In this document: piece after piece, positions 32,113 to 41,770 of the stretch
How the letters are laid out: the number at the start of each line of letters is the position of its first letter
How positions within the stretch are numbered: the stretch's first letter is position 1
Assembly: GCF_025567525.1 (NCBI RefSeq)
Contig: NZ_JAOQJY010000019.1
Coordinates: 5,677-69,676, forward strand
Source: Gallintestinimicrobium propionicum
GTDB lineage: Bacteria; Bacillota; Clostridia; Lachnospirales; Lachnospiraceae
Direction: 5' to 3'
DNA length: 64,000 nt
Notes under the pieces: generated by a model
The model's input: only the letters and a program-made list of their open reading frames with translations
Databases searched by the model: none
What the model was told of the DNA's origin: nothing
Position numbers and translations under genes: made by a program

Positions 32113-33353
32113 CAAAGAGATATCGCAAGAAGATTACAGTAGTGCTCTCCTTAGTAGTGCCTGTCATAGTATTGTTTGCAATATTAAATTGCTTTACCAC
32201 GTATGTGTTTTATGAAGATTATAAATATAAAATGAATCTTATGACAGACATTGCTGCAAAGGAAGAATTTTCCGGGCTGGATGCTGTTTCGGAATTGCTT
32301 AAGGATAAGGATATTGAAACTAACGAACAGGGAAGGCGATTATTGGAGCAATATGGATACTGGGGGAATAAAGGGAATGCATTTTATTCGCAATTCCGGC
32401 ATCAGGTTATGGTGACCGGTGCTGTAAGCACTGTGATATGCGTGCTTCTTTTGACTTTTTTACTTTATTGGAAGAAAAAAGAAGATGCGTGTCATCAGAA
32501 AATTTTAGACCAGTTGGAAGAAATTCTGATCAGATTCCGTGAAAATAAATTTGATGCTTTACTGAAAACGGAAAATCCAGCAGAACTGGAAAAATTGAAT
32601 GACCAGCTTGAAGCAATCGGACATCATATTCAGTTGCTAAAGGAAGAAGCACGGGAAGAAAAAGAGAGCACGAAAGAAATGGTTTCTGATATTTCTCACC
32701 AGTTAAAGACACCGGTTGCAGCTTTGGATACATGTTTTAGTGTGCTGATGCAGAATGACTTAAGTGCCACAGAACAGGAGGAGTTTCGTATCCGTTGTCG
32801 GAGTGCTCTGGATGGACTGGAGACATTATTGCAGTCGCTTCTTGAAATATCCAAGATGGAAACTGGATTGATTCAGATGAATAAGAAAAAACTTACGCTT
32901 ATGGATACTGTCATATCTGCTGTGAACCGCACTTATCCTAAAGCGGATGAAAAAGAAATTGAATTCGTTTTTGACTATGAAAAAGAGCTGGAAACATGCA
33001 CGATTATGCAGGATAAAAGGTGGCTTGGTGAAGCTGTGATCAACGTTTTAGATAATGCAATCAAGTACAGTCCGTGTGGTTCAAAAATATTTATCCGGTT
33101 ACAAAAAAGAAACGATCTTGTAAGAATGGAAATTGAGGATCAGGGAATTGGTATTCCGCAGAATGAGTATCACAAAATTTTTCAACGATTTTACAGAGGA
33201 AGTTCCAAGGAGGTCATGGAAAAGAGTGGTACAGGAATCGGACTTTTTCTATCGAGAGAAATTATCGAAAAACACGCAGGTACGATTACGGTAACCTCCG
33301 GCAAAAAGAAAAAAGGAAGCACGTTTGTGATTCAATTACCATATGTTGGTTAA
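32088..33353 (+). CDS. Sensor histidine kinase of the second ABC module
   Basis: A 421-residue kinase with two membrane segments (about 16-40 and 108-127) around a 65-residue outer loop. HisKA has His204 in DISHQLKTP. The ATPase has its N box in NVLDNAIKYSPCG, then DQGIGIP and GTGIGLFLSREI. The ATG at 32088 overlaps the regulator by 25 bases; GTG 32109 is a possible alternative. Compared with the first module kinase it has a real outer loop. Confidence 0.9.
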   Translation: MESGSRAVTKRYRKKITVVLSLVVPVIVLFAILNCFTTYVFYEDYKYKMNLMTDIAAKEEFSGLDAVSELLKDKDIETNEQGRRLLEQYGYWGNKGNAFYSQFRHQVMVTGAVSTVICVLLLTFLLYWKKKEDACHQKILDQLEEILIRFRENKFDALLKTENPAELEKLNDQLEAIGHHIQLLKEEAREEKESTKEMVSDISHQLKTPVAALDTCFSVLMQNDLSATEQEEFRIRCRSALDGLETLLQSLLEISKMETGLIQMNKKKLTLMDTVISAVNRTYPKADEKEIEFVFDYEKELETCTIMQDKRWLGEAVINVLDNAIKYSPCGSKIFIRLQKRNDLVRMEIEDQGIGIPQNEYHKIFQRFYRGSSKEVMEKSGTGIGLFLSREIIEKHAGTITVTSGKKKKGSTFVIQLPYVG

Positions 33354-33362
33354 ATTTTAAGT

Positions 33363-33405
33363 GAGCAGAAATCTTACAATTCTGTAAGACTTCTGCTCGT
33401 TTTTT
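33363..33405 (+). terminator. Terminator between kinase and ABC genes
   Basis: GAGCAGAAATCTTACA at 33363-33378 pairs with TGTAAGACTTCTGCTC at 33383-33398 (one mismatch) and is followed by GTTTTTT. The ABC genes therefore need their own promoter in the 60 bases that follow, as is usual for regulator-controlled transporters. Confidence 0.85.
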
Positions 33406-33466
33406 GAAAGTGAAATGAAAGATTGCCCTGATACAATTTGGATATAGGATGAAAAGGAGGCAACAC

Positions 33467-34141
33467 ATGAGTGTGATATTAGAAACCAAGCAGCTTTGTA
33501 AGTTTTATGGCGCAGGTGAGAATCAGGTCAAAGCGGTCAATCAGGTGGACATTCAGATTGAGCAGGGAGAATTTGTCGCAATTGTTGGAAAGTCAGGTTC
33601 CGGTAAAAGTACATTACTTCATATGCTTGGAGGGCTAGACACCCCGACAAAAGGCAGTGTTACTTTAGCAGGGAAAGATTTATACAGGATGAAGGAAGAT
33701 GCCCTTGCTGTTTTCCGCAGAAGAAAAATCGGATTTGTTTTTCAGGCATTTAATCTGGTTTCATCTGTTAATGTCTGGGAAAATATTGTACTGCCACTGG
33801 GGCTGGATGGAAGAAAAGTGGATGAAGCGTATGTAAATGATATTATTGCAACTCTGGGGATTGAAAACCGGATTTATAATCTGCCAAATCAGTTATCCGG
33901 AGGACAGCAGCAGAGAGTAGCAATTGCAAGAGCACTGGTGAATCGTCCGGAAATTATATTTGCAGATGAGCCGACAGGAAATCTTGATTCTAAGACCAGT
34001 GATGAGGTAATCGCTCTGCTTAAGATGACAGCAAAAAAATATGGACAGACAATTGTAATGATTACCCATGATGACGAAATTGCACAGGTCGCTGACCGTA
34101 TTCTGGTGATTGAGGACGGACAGGTGGTGGATTTCAGATGA
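33467..34141 (+). CDS. ABC transporter ATP-binding protein
   Basis: A 224-residue ATPase. Walker A GKSGSGKST, signature LSGGQQQR, Walker B IIFADEPTGN, switch His in MITHDD. ATG 33467 has AAAAGGAGG 7 bases upstream. The stop overlaps the permease start (ATGA). It is closely related to the ATPase of the first module (26.3 kb) but is more AT-rich, so the two modules come from different sources. Confidence 0.92.
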   Translation: MSVILETKQLCKFYGAGENQVKAVNQVDIQIEQGEFVAIVGKSGSGKSTLLHMLGGLDTPTKGSVTLAGKDLYRMKEDALAVFRRRKIGFVFQAFNLVSSVNVWENIVLPLGLDGRKVDEAYVNDIIATLGIENRIYNLPNQLSGGQQQRVAIARALVNRPEIIFADEPTGNLDSKTSDEVIALLKMTAKKYGQTIVMITHDDEIAQVADRILVIEDGQVVDFR

Positions 34142-36582
34142 AGACAATAAGCAGGATTGCATATAGCAATGACAAAAAGAACAAGACAAGAAGTATACTG
34201 ATTATGATGTCCATATGTCTGACCACGATGCTGCTTGTGATTATCAGTACTGTGGGAAATGGAATGATACGTTTGCAGAAAAGTCAGGCGGCAGGCTCAT
34301 ATGGAAGCAATTATGGTCTGTTTGTCGCAGCAGATGCCTCGCAGTTAAAGGAAGTAAGCCGCCGTGCAGAAATAGATGTAATAGGAATTATGTGTACAGA
34401 AGGCATCATAAAAGGCAATGAAAAAGGCGGGTTTGTCTGCATGGATGAGACTGCAAGAAAAATGCTTCCCTATAATAAGGAATATGAGTTAAAGGAAGGA
34501 AAGTATCCGGAAAAAATGCAGGAAATTGCCGCCGGAAGAGCTTTTTTTCGTGCAATGGGATATGATGATGTAAAGGTCGGAGATACGGTTACACTGGATT
34601 ACCGCGCAGGGATGCAGTCAGAATATAAGCCGGAAGAGTTTGTTGTCAGCGGAATCCTATATGATCGGGATGAGTATACCATCGAGGCATCTTATGTTGC
34701 TTTCGGGTCACAGGAGTTTTATGATGAGCACGCCGCAGAGAATGACAGACAGTATAATATCTATTTTACGTTAAACGATTCTGCAAATGTATCTATGAAT
34801 AATATTGAACCGGTTATAAAGCAGATTGCAGCAGCTTGTGGAATCGAAGAAAAAAACGTTATAGTCAATGATCTCTATTTGCAATGGGTCTTGCAGCCGA
34901 GTTATGAAACGATTGCGGTATGCGGGGTTTTGATTCTTGCAATTGTACTTTTCTCTGTTGTGGTCATTTATAATATTTTTCAGGTCGGTATTGTCAACAA
35001 GATACAGGAGTATGGAAAAATCAAGGCTCTGGGAGCGACAAAAAAGCAGATGAAACAACTGATCTTCAGAGAGGGTATGTTTTTGACAATTTTTTCAATA
35101 CCGGTTGGATTGCTTCTTGGTTTTCTGATTGCAAAATGCGGTTTTAACTGGCTGGTAGAACAGGGAAACCTTGTATCAACCGGAACGGGCTCTATGGGAG
35201 TCCAAAATCAGCAGATGCCACTGTTTTCCCTGCCTGTTATGCTTCTATGTATTTTCGTGTCATTTTTTACCGTTGCTTTGGCGCTGCGTAAACCAATGAA
35301 AATTGTTTCACGGATTTCACCTATCGAAGCAACACGGTATTTAGAAAATGCAGAAACACACAAAAAAAGAAAACGAAATGGCAGAAAAAATGTCACCGTG
35401 TTTTCTATGGCAATGGCAAATATAACGGGTAATCCAAAAAGAACCATTGGTACCATCCTCACACTGGGGCTTTCCTGCGCATTGTTTGTGATTATCTCTA
35501 ATTATGTAGGAAATATTGATACGGAGCATGAAGCACGTCTTTCCGTTAATCATGGACAATTTGAACTGCAGCTTGACTATTCTGCTGAGTACGATGAAAG
35601 ATATCCGGAGAATAATCTGGATACGATTCTGACGGATAATCCATTGAATGATTCAATGATTGAAGAAATCAAAAGCATTCCAGGAGTGACAGATGTCATG
35701 ACGAGAGAGATTGTCTCTGTAAATCTGAACGGAACAAGATTTCCGGCTGATATTGTGAGTAAAAATGATTTTGATTTTATGCGCCAGGACGGGGATATTG
35801 GCTCTATGGACTATGATCAGGCGGTAAAGAATGGTGAAATTTTCTTTGGTTGGTCAACGTGGATGGAACAAGATGGATATGCTCCGGGTGAATCCATTGC
35901 ATTTGACTTTGAGAATGGAAGTGAAACCTATACCTATCAGGGAAAGATTGCAGGATCTTTTGTAAGTGCGGACACTTATCTTGTCATTCCGGAAGGTGTA
36001 TATCGTTCCATGAATCCGAGAGGAACAGCCTATGGCTATCTGTGGGTGGACTGTGATAAAAAAGATGTGGCATCTGTAGAACAAAGTCTGAATACTTTGA
36101 TTTCTAATACTTCGCATATAAAAATGGATACTTATCATGCGCAGTTACAATCTGCCGAATTTGCAAGCAGCATGATGAAGCTTGGCTGTTATCTGTTTAT
36201 GGCTATTGTAGGACTCATCGGGTTTATGAATATGGCGAATACCATGATCATGAATATTACGACAAAAAAGCAGGAATATGGTATATTACAGGCTGTGGGT
36301 ATGACAAATAAACAATTAAATTTATGCCTGCAGTTACAGGGACTGATTTTTACGGTTGGTACCATATGCGTAGCTTTGATCATTGGTCTGCCGCTCGGCT
36401 ATGCACTTTTTTCCTATGCAAAACATAATGGAATATTTGGAATGAATATCTATCATGTTCCAATCGTACCAATTTTTATTATGATTTTTTTGGTCGGTCT
36501 GTTGCAGATTGTACTTTCCTGCGTTTTAAGCAGTAATCTGAAAAAGGAAACGCTGGTAGAAAGAATAAGGTATCAGGGATAG
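34138..36582 (+). CDS. FtsX-type ABC transporter permease, 814 aa
   Basis: A two-part FtsX permease with its first membrane segment at about residues 18-42 (SILIMMSICLTTMLLVIISTV), a large outer domain, segments around 250-370 (VCGVLILAIVLFSVVVIYNIF), a second outer domain, and a last set around 690-800 (LGCYLFMAIVGLIGFMNMANTMIMNI). It forms the exporter with the ATPase in front, under probable control of the 31.4-33.3 kb two-component system. It is of the same general type as the 884-residue permease on the minus strand but far from identical. The substrate is unknown. Confidence 0.88.
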   Translation: MKTISRIAYSNDKKNKTRSILIMMSICLTTMLLVIISTVGNGMIRLQKSQAAGSYGSNYGLFVAADASQLKEVSRRAEIDVIGIMCTEGIIKGNEKGGFVCMDETARKMLPYNKEYELKEGKYPEKMQEIAAGRAFFRAMGYDDVKVGDTVTLDYRAGMQSEYKPEEFVVSGILYDRDEYTIEASYVAFGSQEFYDEHAAENDRQYNIYFTLNDSANVSMNNIEPVIKQIAAACGIEEKNVIVNDLYLQWVLQPSYETIAVCGVLILAIVLFSVVVIYNIFQVGIVNKIQEYGKIKALGATKKQMKQLIFREGMFLTIFSIPVGLLLGFLIAKCGFNWLVEQGNLVSTGTGSMGVQNQQMPLFSLPVMLLCIFVSFFTVALALRKPMKIVSRISPIEATRYLENAETHKKRKRNGRKNVTVFSMAMANITGNPKRTIGTILTLGLSCALFVIISNYVGNIDTEHEARLSVNHGQFELQLDYSAEYDERYPENNLDTILTDNPLNDSMIEEIKSIPGVTDVMTREIVSVNLNGTRFPADIVSKNDFDFMRQDGDIGSMDYDQAVKNGEIFFGWSTWMEQDGYAPGESIAFDFENGSETYTYQGKIAGSFVSADTYLVIPEGVYRSMNPRGTAYGYLWVDCDKKDVASVEQSLNTLISNTSHIKMDTYHAQLQSAEFASSMMKLGCYLFMAIVGLIGFMNMANTMIMNITTKKQEYGILQAVGMTNKQLNLCLQLQGLIFTVGTICVALIIGLPLGYALFSYAKHNGIFGMNIYHVPIVPIFIMIFLVGLLQIVLSCVLSSNLKKETLVERIRYQG

Positions 36583-36646
36583 CAAGTAATCTATATGAAT
36601 CTGAGATGCTGAGTATACAAAAGCTTTTGAATTTTTTAGGAGATGA

Positions 36647-37282
36647 AGCAAATGGGAGAATAGTAATTCCAAGCCGGATATTGAACTGCTGGCACCAATT
36701 GCAAGACTGCTTGATATTTCTGTAGTGACGAAATCTGAACTTGCGGATATGATGAACAGTTTTATTTCAGATGATGATGAAAAATGGCTTATGTTTAATG
36801 CAAAATTTAGTAGTGCAGATGAGGTTTACGAGTCTGTTTACAGGCAGGCAAAGTCATCAATATATGTCGTTGATAATTACATTGGATTAAGAACGCTGGT
36901 GCATCTTAAGAATTCTCCGACAGGAGTAGATATTATTTTATTCAGCGATAATGTTGGAAATAATAAATTTCACAACATAGAATATACGGATTTCCGTAAG
37001 GAATAGCCAACTGTAAAACTGTCAATGAAGAAGACTGGTGGCATATTCCATGATCGGTTTATCGTGTTGGATTATGGAACGGCGAATGAGAGAGTCTTTC
37101 TGTGTGGTGCTTCTTCCAAGGATGCCGGGGCTAGAATAACAAGCATCGTTGAGGATTACGGAATAGCCAAATACAACTCTGTTATTGCAGAGGATGAAGT
37201 GGAAGAGGCAATCGCAGATTTGAAGTCTCGGGTATATGAACTTAAGAAAATTCGGCTTATAAGAAAGAGAGAATTTAACTAA
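36647..37282 (+). pseudogene. Chimeric remnant: HTH end joined to ORF6N-protein tail, with in-frame stop
   Basis: The frame opens with SKWENSNSKPDIELLAPIARLLDIS, the end of an XRE-type DNA-binding domain, and runs into the C-terminal part of an ORF6N-type protein (SSIYVVDNYIG, then IFHDRFIVLDYG, GASSKDAG). A TAG at 37004-37006 interrupts it where the related gene at 46.6 kb has Tyr (NEYPS against KE-stop-PT), with the same frame on both sides. Start and middle are missing, so it is dead. Confidence 0.7.
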
Positions 37283-37292
37283 TGCTATTGGA

Positions 37293-37337
37293 CCTTCGGA
37301 CATTGGGAATAAAACCTGATGTTCGGAGGCTTTTTGT
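37293..37337 (+). terminator. Terminator-like hairpin
   Basis: CCTTCGGACAT pairs with ATGTTCGGAGG (two G-T pairs), followed by CTTTTTGTTT. It directly precedes the dispersed hairpin repeat, copy 2. Confidence 0.6.
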
Positions 37338-37340
37338 TTA

Positions 37341-37377
37341 TGACAATAGAATGTTTGCGGAGCGTGCATTCTATTGT
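37341..37377. repeat. Dispersed hairpin repeat, copy 2
   Basis: ACAATAGAATG at 37343-37353 is mirrored by CATTCTATTGT at 37367-37377. The loop (TTTGCGGAGCGTG) is nearly that of copy 1 (CTCGCAGAGCGTG). It lies downstream of a broken gene, as copy 1 does. Confidence 0.75.
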
Positions 37378-37465
37378 ATACAGAAAAAAATTTCGCGGAT
37401 ATAATAAACACGACATATAGCTGTCGTGTTGAATCAAGTATGATATGTATGGAGTGTAAGAAACG

Positions 37466-38383
37466 ATGAAAATAGATAGACTTATCGGTATATTGTCAAT
37501 CTTACTGCAGGAAGAAAAGACAACGGCTCCTGAACTGGCAGAAAGATTTGAGGTATCTCGAAGGACAATAAATCGGGATATTGAAGATCTTTGTAAAGCG
37601 GGTATTCCTATAAAAACTGCACAGGGTACCGGCGGTGGTATTAGTATTATGGATGGATATCGTATGGACAGGACGATTTTGAGTTCCAAAGATATGCAGA
37701 TGATTCTTGCGGGTTTGCGGAGTCTTGACAGTGTGAGCGGAAGCAGATACTACAGTCAGCTGATGGAGAAAATCCAGACCGGATCATCAGAGTTCATCAG
37801 TGGAAGAGACTCTATGCTGATTGACTTATCTTCATGGTATAAGGGTTCTCTTGCTCCAAAGATCGAGGTAATACAGAGTGCAATAGAAAACAGGCGCATC
37901 ATACGATTTAAGTATTATGCTCCGTCCGGAGAGAGCAAGCGAAGGGTAGAACCATATTATCTGGTTTTCCAGTGGTCGAGCTGGTATGTATGGGGGTGGT
38001 GTTTAGAACGTAAAGATTACAGGCTGTTCAAACTGAACCGTATGGATTGTGTTGTTGAAACGGACCGTGGATTTCTGTGCAGAGATGTACCAATGCCGGA
38101 TTTGTCAAATGAGAAGATATTTCCGGGTGGGATAAAGGTAAAAGCTCTTTTCACACCGAATATGAAGTGGCGGCTGGTTGAAGAATTTGGACCGAACTGC
38201 TTTACAGAAACAGACGATGGAAGGCTGCTCTTTTCAGCAGACTATACGGATATGGAAAACCTTGTGACATGGCTTATGACATTTGGAGCAAAAGTAGAGG
38301 TGCTTGAGCCGGAAGAAGTGCGGGGCATTATTCGCAGGAATGCAGAGGAAATAATAAAAATCTATGGAGGATTAGGAAAATGA
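37466..38383 (+). CDS. HTH-WYL family transcriptional regulator (YafY type)
   Basis: A 305-residue regulator. The N-terminal HTH_11 domain (LAERFEVSRRTINRDIEDLCKAGIPI) binds DNA. The WYL domain in the middle (IRFKYYAPSGESKRRVEPYYLVFQWSSWYVWGWC) senses ligands, often nucleic acid or small molecules. It heads a tightly packed run: its stop overlaps the GyrI-like gene start, followed by the YoaP-type gene. It probably controls this operon. Confidence 0.9.
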   Translation: MKIDRLIGILSILLQEEKTTAPELAERFEVSRRTINRDIEDLCKAGIPIKTAQGTGGGISIMDGYRMDRTILSSKDMQMILAGLRSLDSVSGSRYYSQLMEKIQTGSSEFISGRDSMLIDLSSWYKGSLAPKIEVIQSAIENRRIIRFKYYAPSGESKRRVEPYYLVFQWSSWYVWGWCLERKDYRLFKLNRMDCVVETDRGFLCRDVPMPDLSNEKIFPGGIKVKALFTPNMKWRLVEEFGPNCFTETDDGRLLFSADYTDMENLVTWLMTFGAKVEVLEPEEVRGIIRRNAEEIIKIYGGLGK

Positions 38384-39066
38384 TGTTTGATTATAAAAAG
38401 GAATACAAGGAATTTTATATGCCGAAGGGAACACCGTCTATTGTCAGAGTCCCGAAAATGAATTATATAGCAGTGAGAGGAAGCGGCAATCCAAATGATG
38501 AAGATGGAGAATATAAGCAGGCTATCGGCCTTCTGTATGGAATTGCATTTACGATTAAAATGAGCAAAAAGGAAGATCATCAGATTGATGGATATTTCGA
38601 TTATGTCGTGCCGCCATTAGAGGGATTCTGGTGGCAGGGTGAGCGGCGTCCGGGGGACGCCATGCTGCGAACCGACCGAACCGGCAGGCGAGACGGAGTA
38701 TCCGGAATTGATTATGCTCGTAAGGAAGATTTTAAGTGGATCTCTGTTATTCGCTTGCCAGATTTTGTTACCAGGGAAGATTTCGACTGGGCTGTCAGGA
38801 AAGCTACGGCAAAGAAAAAACAGGATTTTTCTAAGGTTGAGTTTTTTTCCTATGAGGAGGGCTTATGTGTACAGTGTATGCATATCGGAGCGTATGACGA
38901 TGAGCCTGCTACGGTAGATGCAATGCACAGATTTATGGAAGAACAGGGATATACACTTGATATAACGGATCAGAGAATGCACCACGAGATTTATCTGAGT
39001 GATGCGCGGAAGGTGGCGCCGGAGAAACTGAAGACTGTGGTCAGACATCCGATAAGGAAGGCTTAA
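38380..39066 (+). CDS. GyrI-like small-molecule-binding domain protein
   Basis: A 228-residue protein fitting the GyrI-like family (the SbmC/BmrR-type ligand-binding fold): KMNYIAVRGSGNPND at the start, then FDYVVPPLEGFWW, and VQCMHIGAYDDEPATVDAMHRFMEEQGY near the end. ATG 38380 has GGAGG at 38366-38370. Such proteins bind or hydrolyse small toxic compounds. It is coupled to the WYL regulator by a 4-base overlap. Confidence 0.85.
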   Translation: MMFDYKKEYKEFYMPKGTPSIVRVPKMNYIAVRGSGNPNDEDGEYKQAIGLLYGIAFTIKMSKKEDHQIDGYFDYVVPPLEGFWWQGERRPGDAMLRTDRTGRRDGVSGIDYARKEDFKWISVIRLPDFVTREDFDWAVRKATAKKKQDFSKVEFFSYEEGLCVQCMHIGAYDDEPATVDAMHRFMEEQGYTLDITDQRMHHEIYLSDARKVAPEKLKTVVRHPIRKA

Positions 39067-39070
39067 AGGT

Positions 39071-39835
39071 ATGGAATATATTAGAGTTACGAAAGAAAAT
39101 CTTGAAAAGGAGCACATTTGCTGTGCCATTTCCAACAATAAAGATATTCAGGTATCATCAAAGAAGGCATGGCTTGCGGATAGATTTGATGAAGGTCTTG
39201 TGTTTCTTAAGAGTGTAGAACGCGGCAAGTGCTTTATTGAGTACATACCTGCGGAGTGTGCATGGAATCCAATCGAAGCACCTGGTTATATGTATATTAA
39301 TTGTTTGTGGGTGTCTGGATCTTTCAAAGGTCATGGATATTCAAGTGACTTACTTTCCGAGTGTATTGAGGATAGCAAAGAAAAGGGGAAGGAAGGCCTA
39401 TGTATTCTTGCGGCAGCAAGGAAAAAGCCATTTCTGGCCGATCCGAAGTTTCTAAAATATAAAGGATTTGAAGCTTGTGATGAGGCTGATAATGGAATCC
39501 AGCTATGGTATCTGCCATTTGAAGAGAAAACTGAGCCACCGGTGTTCAAGGAATGTGCAAAACATCCTCATATAAATGAACGTGGCTATGTTCTTTATTA
39601 TACAAACCAATGTCCTTTCAATGCAAAGTATGTACCAATCCTGGAAGAAACCGCTCAGAAGAATGGCATTCCATTCAAGGCTGTGAAGATCGAAAGCAGG
39701 AAGGATGCTCAGAATGTACCAACACCGATCACGACTTATGCGCTATTTTGCGATGGGGAGTATGTTACGAATGAGCAGATGAATGATAAGAAATTCTTAA
39801 AGCTGGTGGGAAGATGTTATGGAGGACTTTCTTGA
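39071..39835 (+). CDS. YoaP-type N-acetyltransferase
   Basis: A 254-residue two-part protein. Residues about 1-150 are a GNAT domain (YINCLWVSGSFKGHGYSSDLLSECI holds the acetyl-CoA loop). Residues 165-254 are the YoaP-type C-terminal domain with a thioredoxin-like look (YVLYYTNQCPFNAKYVPIL). It starts 4 bases after the GyrI-like gene. Family members are thought to acetylate small molecules; the substrate is unknown. Confidence 0.85.
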   Translation: MEYIRVTKENLEKEHICCAISNNKDIQVSSKKAWLADRFDEGLVFLKSVERGKCFIEYIPAECAWNPIEAPGYMYINCLWVSGSFKGHGYSSDLLSECIEDSKEKGKEGLCILAAARKKPFLADPKFLKYKGFEACDEADNGIQLWYLPFEEKTEPPVFKECAKHPHINERGYVLYYTNQCPFNAKYVPILEETAQKNGIPFKAVKIESRKDAQNVPTPITTYALFCDGEYVTNEQMNDKKFLKLVGRCYGGLS

Positions 39836-39870
39836 AGAGTTTATGGCAGAATGGGAAGGAGAAAAGTGAT

Positions 39871-40989
39871 ATGTTGGAAGTAAAATTTTACGATACAGTA
39901 GATGATTCACTATTGAAATTTGCAGTAATTATTTCACTGAGCAATGGCAAATGGGTATTTTGCAAACATAAGGAGCGAGATACCTATGAGGCTCCGGGAG
40001 GTCATCGTGAAGTTGGAGAAGATATTTTGGAAACTGCCAAGAGAGAACTTCAGGAAGAAACAGGTGCTATCCGGTTTGATATTAAGCCAATATGCGTTTA
40101 TTCCGTTACGGGTAAGAATAGTGTAAATGAGACCGGTGAGGAAACATTTGGATTATTATGTTTTGCAGAAATAACGGAATTTTCTGGTAAGCTGGAAAGT
40201 GAGATGGAGAAGGTTGAACTTATGGATGAGTTGCCACAAAACTGGACTTATCCACTGATTCAGCCTAAATTGATTGAAAAGTATCTGCAGATAGAAAAGC
40301 AGTCTTACAGTCGGATACAGCTGGCAGCGAAACAGACTATAGAATACATAAAGAAAATTATCAAGCCGGGAATGAATTTACTCGAGATTCGAAAGTTATG
40401 TGAGGAAAAACTGTTAGAGTTGGGTGCAGATTCGTTCTGGTATTGGGATGTTGGTGCATTTGTATTTGCAGGAGATGAAACAACTGTTTCTGTATCTGGT
40501 AAGCAGTATGTAACTTCGGATAGAGTTATAGGAAATAACGATATTATAACCATTGATTTAAGTCCGCAGGCAGGTAATATCTGGGGAGACTATGCGAGAA
40601 CTATTATTGTGGAAAATGGTAAGGTTGTAGAGGAAATAGGGCTGATTGAAAATCCGGAATGGAAAAGCGGTCTGCAGATGGAAGAAAAATTACATATAGA
40701 ATTATTGCGTTTTGCCACGAAGGAAACAACCTGTGAGGAATTGTACTATCATATGAATAAGTACATCGTAGAAAATGGATTTTTGAATCTTGATTTTATG
40801 GGCAATCTGGGGCATTCCATTGTAAAAACCAAAGGTGATAGAGTTTACATTGAAAAAGGTAATGTGACGAAGCTTGGCGATGTGAAGTATTTTACATTTG
40901 AACCGCACATATCATTTCCAGATTCAAAGTATGGTTATAAAAAAGAGAATATTTATTACTTTGATGAAAACGGGCTGATGGAACTTTAA
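39871..40989 (+). CDS. NUDIX hydrolase fused to an M24 peptidase-like domain
   Basis: A 372-residue fusion. Residues about 10-140 are a NUDIX hydrolase with a full box (GGHREVGEDILETAKRELQEETGA), a fold that removes nucleoside diphosphates. Residues about 150-372 resemble the M24 methionine/Xaa-Pro aminopeptidase fold: DIITIDLSPQAGNIWGDYART supplies the two metal Asp positions and NLGHSIVKTKGDR a His, while TFEPHIS gives the Glu. ATG 39871 has GGAAGGAG upstream; an earlier in-frame start at 39814 overlaps the YoaP gene. This pairing is unusual, and no frameshift or stop marks the junction. Confidence 0.75.
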   Translation: MLEVKFYDTVDDSLLKFAVIISLSNGKWVFCKHKERDTYEAPGGHREVGEDILETAKRELQEETGAIRFDIKPICVYSVTGKNSVNETGEETFGLLCFAEITEFSGKLESEMEKVELMDELPQNWTYPLIQPKLIEKYLQIEKQSYSRIQLAAKQTIEYIKKIIKPGMNLLEIRKLCEEKLLELGADSFWYWDVGAFVFAGDETTVSVSGKQYVTSDRVIGNNDIITIDLSPQAGNIWGDYARTIIVENGKVVEEIGLIENPEWKSGLQMEEKLHIELLRFATKETTCEELYYHMNKYIVENGFLNLDFMGNLGHSIVKTKGDRVYIEKGNVTKLGDVKYFTFEPHISFPDSKYGYKKENIYYFDENGLMEL

Positions 40990-40997
40990 GATATAGA

Positions 40998-41210
40998 TTG
41001 GATGAAAATGTGGTAACACATGGGGCGTATCGAAAGAAAGGTTATGCTGCAGATTGCCTAAATTTTGCCAAGAAAATTGCAGAAGAGAATCATTGCTACA
41101 AGATGATGTTGCTTACAGGTTCAAAGGAAGAAAGTACATTGAATTTCTATCGAAATGCCGGTTATAACAGTTCAGATAAAACCGCATTTATACAGTGGAT
41201 TGATATATGA
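40998..41210 (+). pseudogene. C-terminal fragment of a GNAT acetyltransferase
   Basis: Only the last about 65 residues remain: VVTHGAYRKKGYAADCLNFAKKIAEE is the acetyl-CoA-binding loop and helix, and STLNFYRNAGYNSSDKTAFIQWI the final motif. The front half is absent and no proper start or ribosome binding site exists. Confidence 0.7.
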
Positions 41211-41258
41211 AATATGTATACACCTAAATCATTGGGGCAGAAAGTGAGTGTTTGAGTT

Positions 41259-41750
41259 ATGACAGGAAAGTTAAGAAATATGACGTCAATTTACTTATTA
41301 AAGGATGATAAAGTACTGCTCTTATTCAGAAAGGGCGGAAGAGTTGTAAGTGATGTATGGACAGGTTCTGCCGGAGGTCATTTTGAAGAATTTGAGCTAA
41401 ATGATGCAAAGGCTTGTGTATTAAGAGAGATGAATGAGGAACTAGGACTTTGTGAAGATAATATTCGGAATCTTTCTCTTAGATATGTTACCTTACGAAG
41501 AACGAAAGGGGAGATAAGACAAAATTACTATTTTTTCGCAATGCTTAATGAAGAAGTTAGTGATGATTTGGTCTCGAATGAAGGAGAATTGAACTGGTTT
41601 TCTCTAAAACAATTGGATGAACTGGAAATGCCATACACAGCAAGGTATGTTATGAATCATTATTGTTCAATAGGACAGTATTCAGACAAAATATATACAG
41701 GTGTAGCAAATGAGAATGAGGTTATATTTTTGGAATTGCCGGAGTTTTGA
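41259..41750 (+). CDS. NUDIX hydrolase
   Basis: A 163-residue NUDIX protein with the box GGHFEEFELNDAKACVLREMNEELGL, which binds Mg2+ and the diphosphate of the substrate. It resembles 8-oxo-dGTPase-like members by length. It starts at ATG 41259 without a strong binding site and is followed after 20 bases by a GNAT gene in the same direction. Confidence 0.85.
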   Translation: MTGKLRNMTSIYLLKDDKVLLLFRKGGRVVSDVWTGSAGGHFEEFELNDAKACVLREMNEELGLCEDNIRNLSLRYVTLRRTKGEIRQNYYFFAMLNEEVSDDLVSNEGELNWFSLKQLDELEMPYTARYVMNHYCSIGQYSDKIYTGVANENEVIFLELPEF

Positions 41751-41770
41751 GGTAGTGACAGAGGTGAAGA

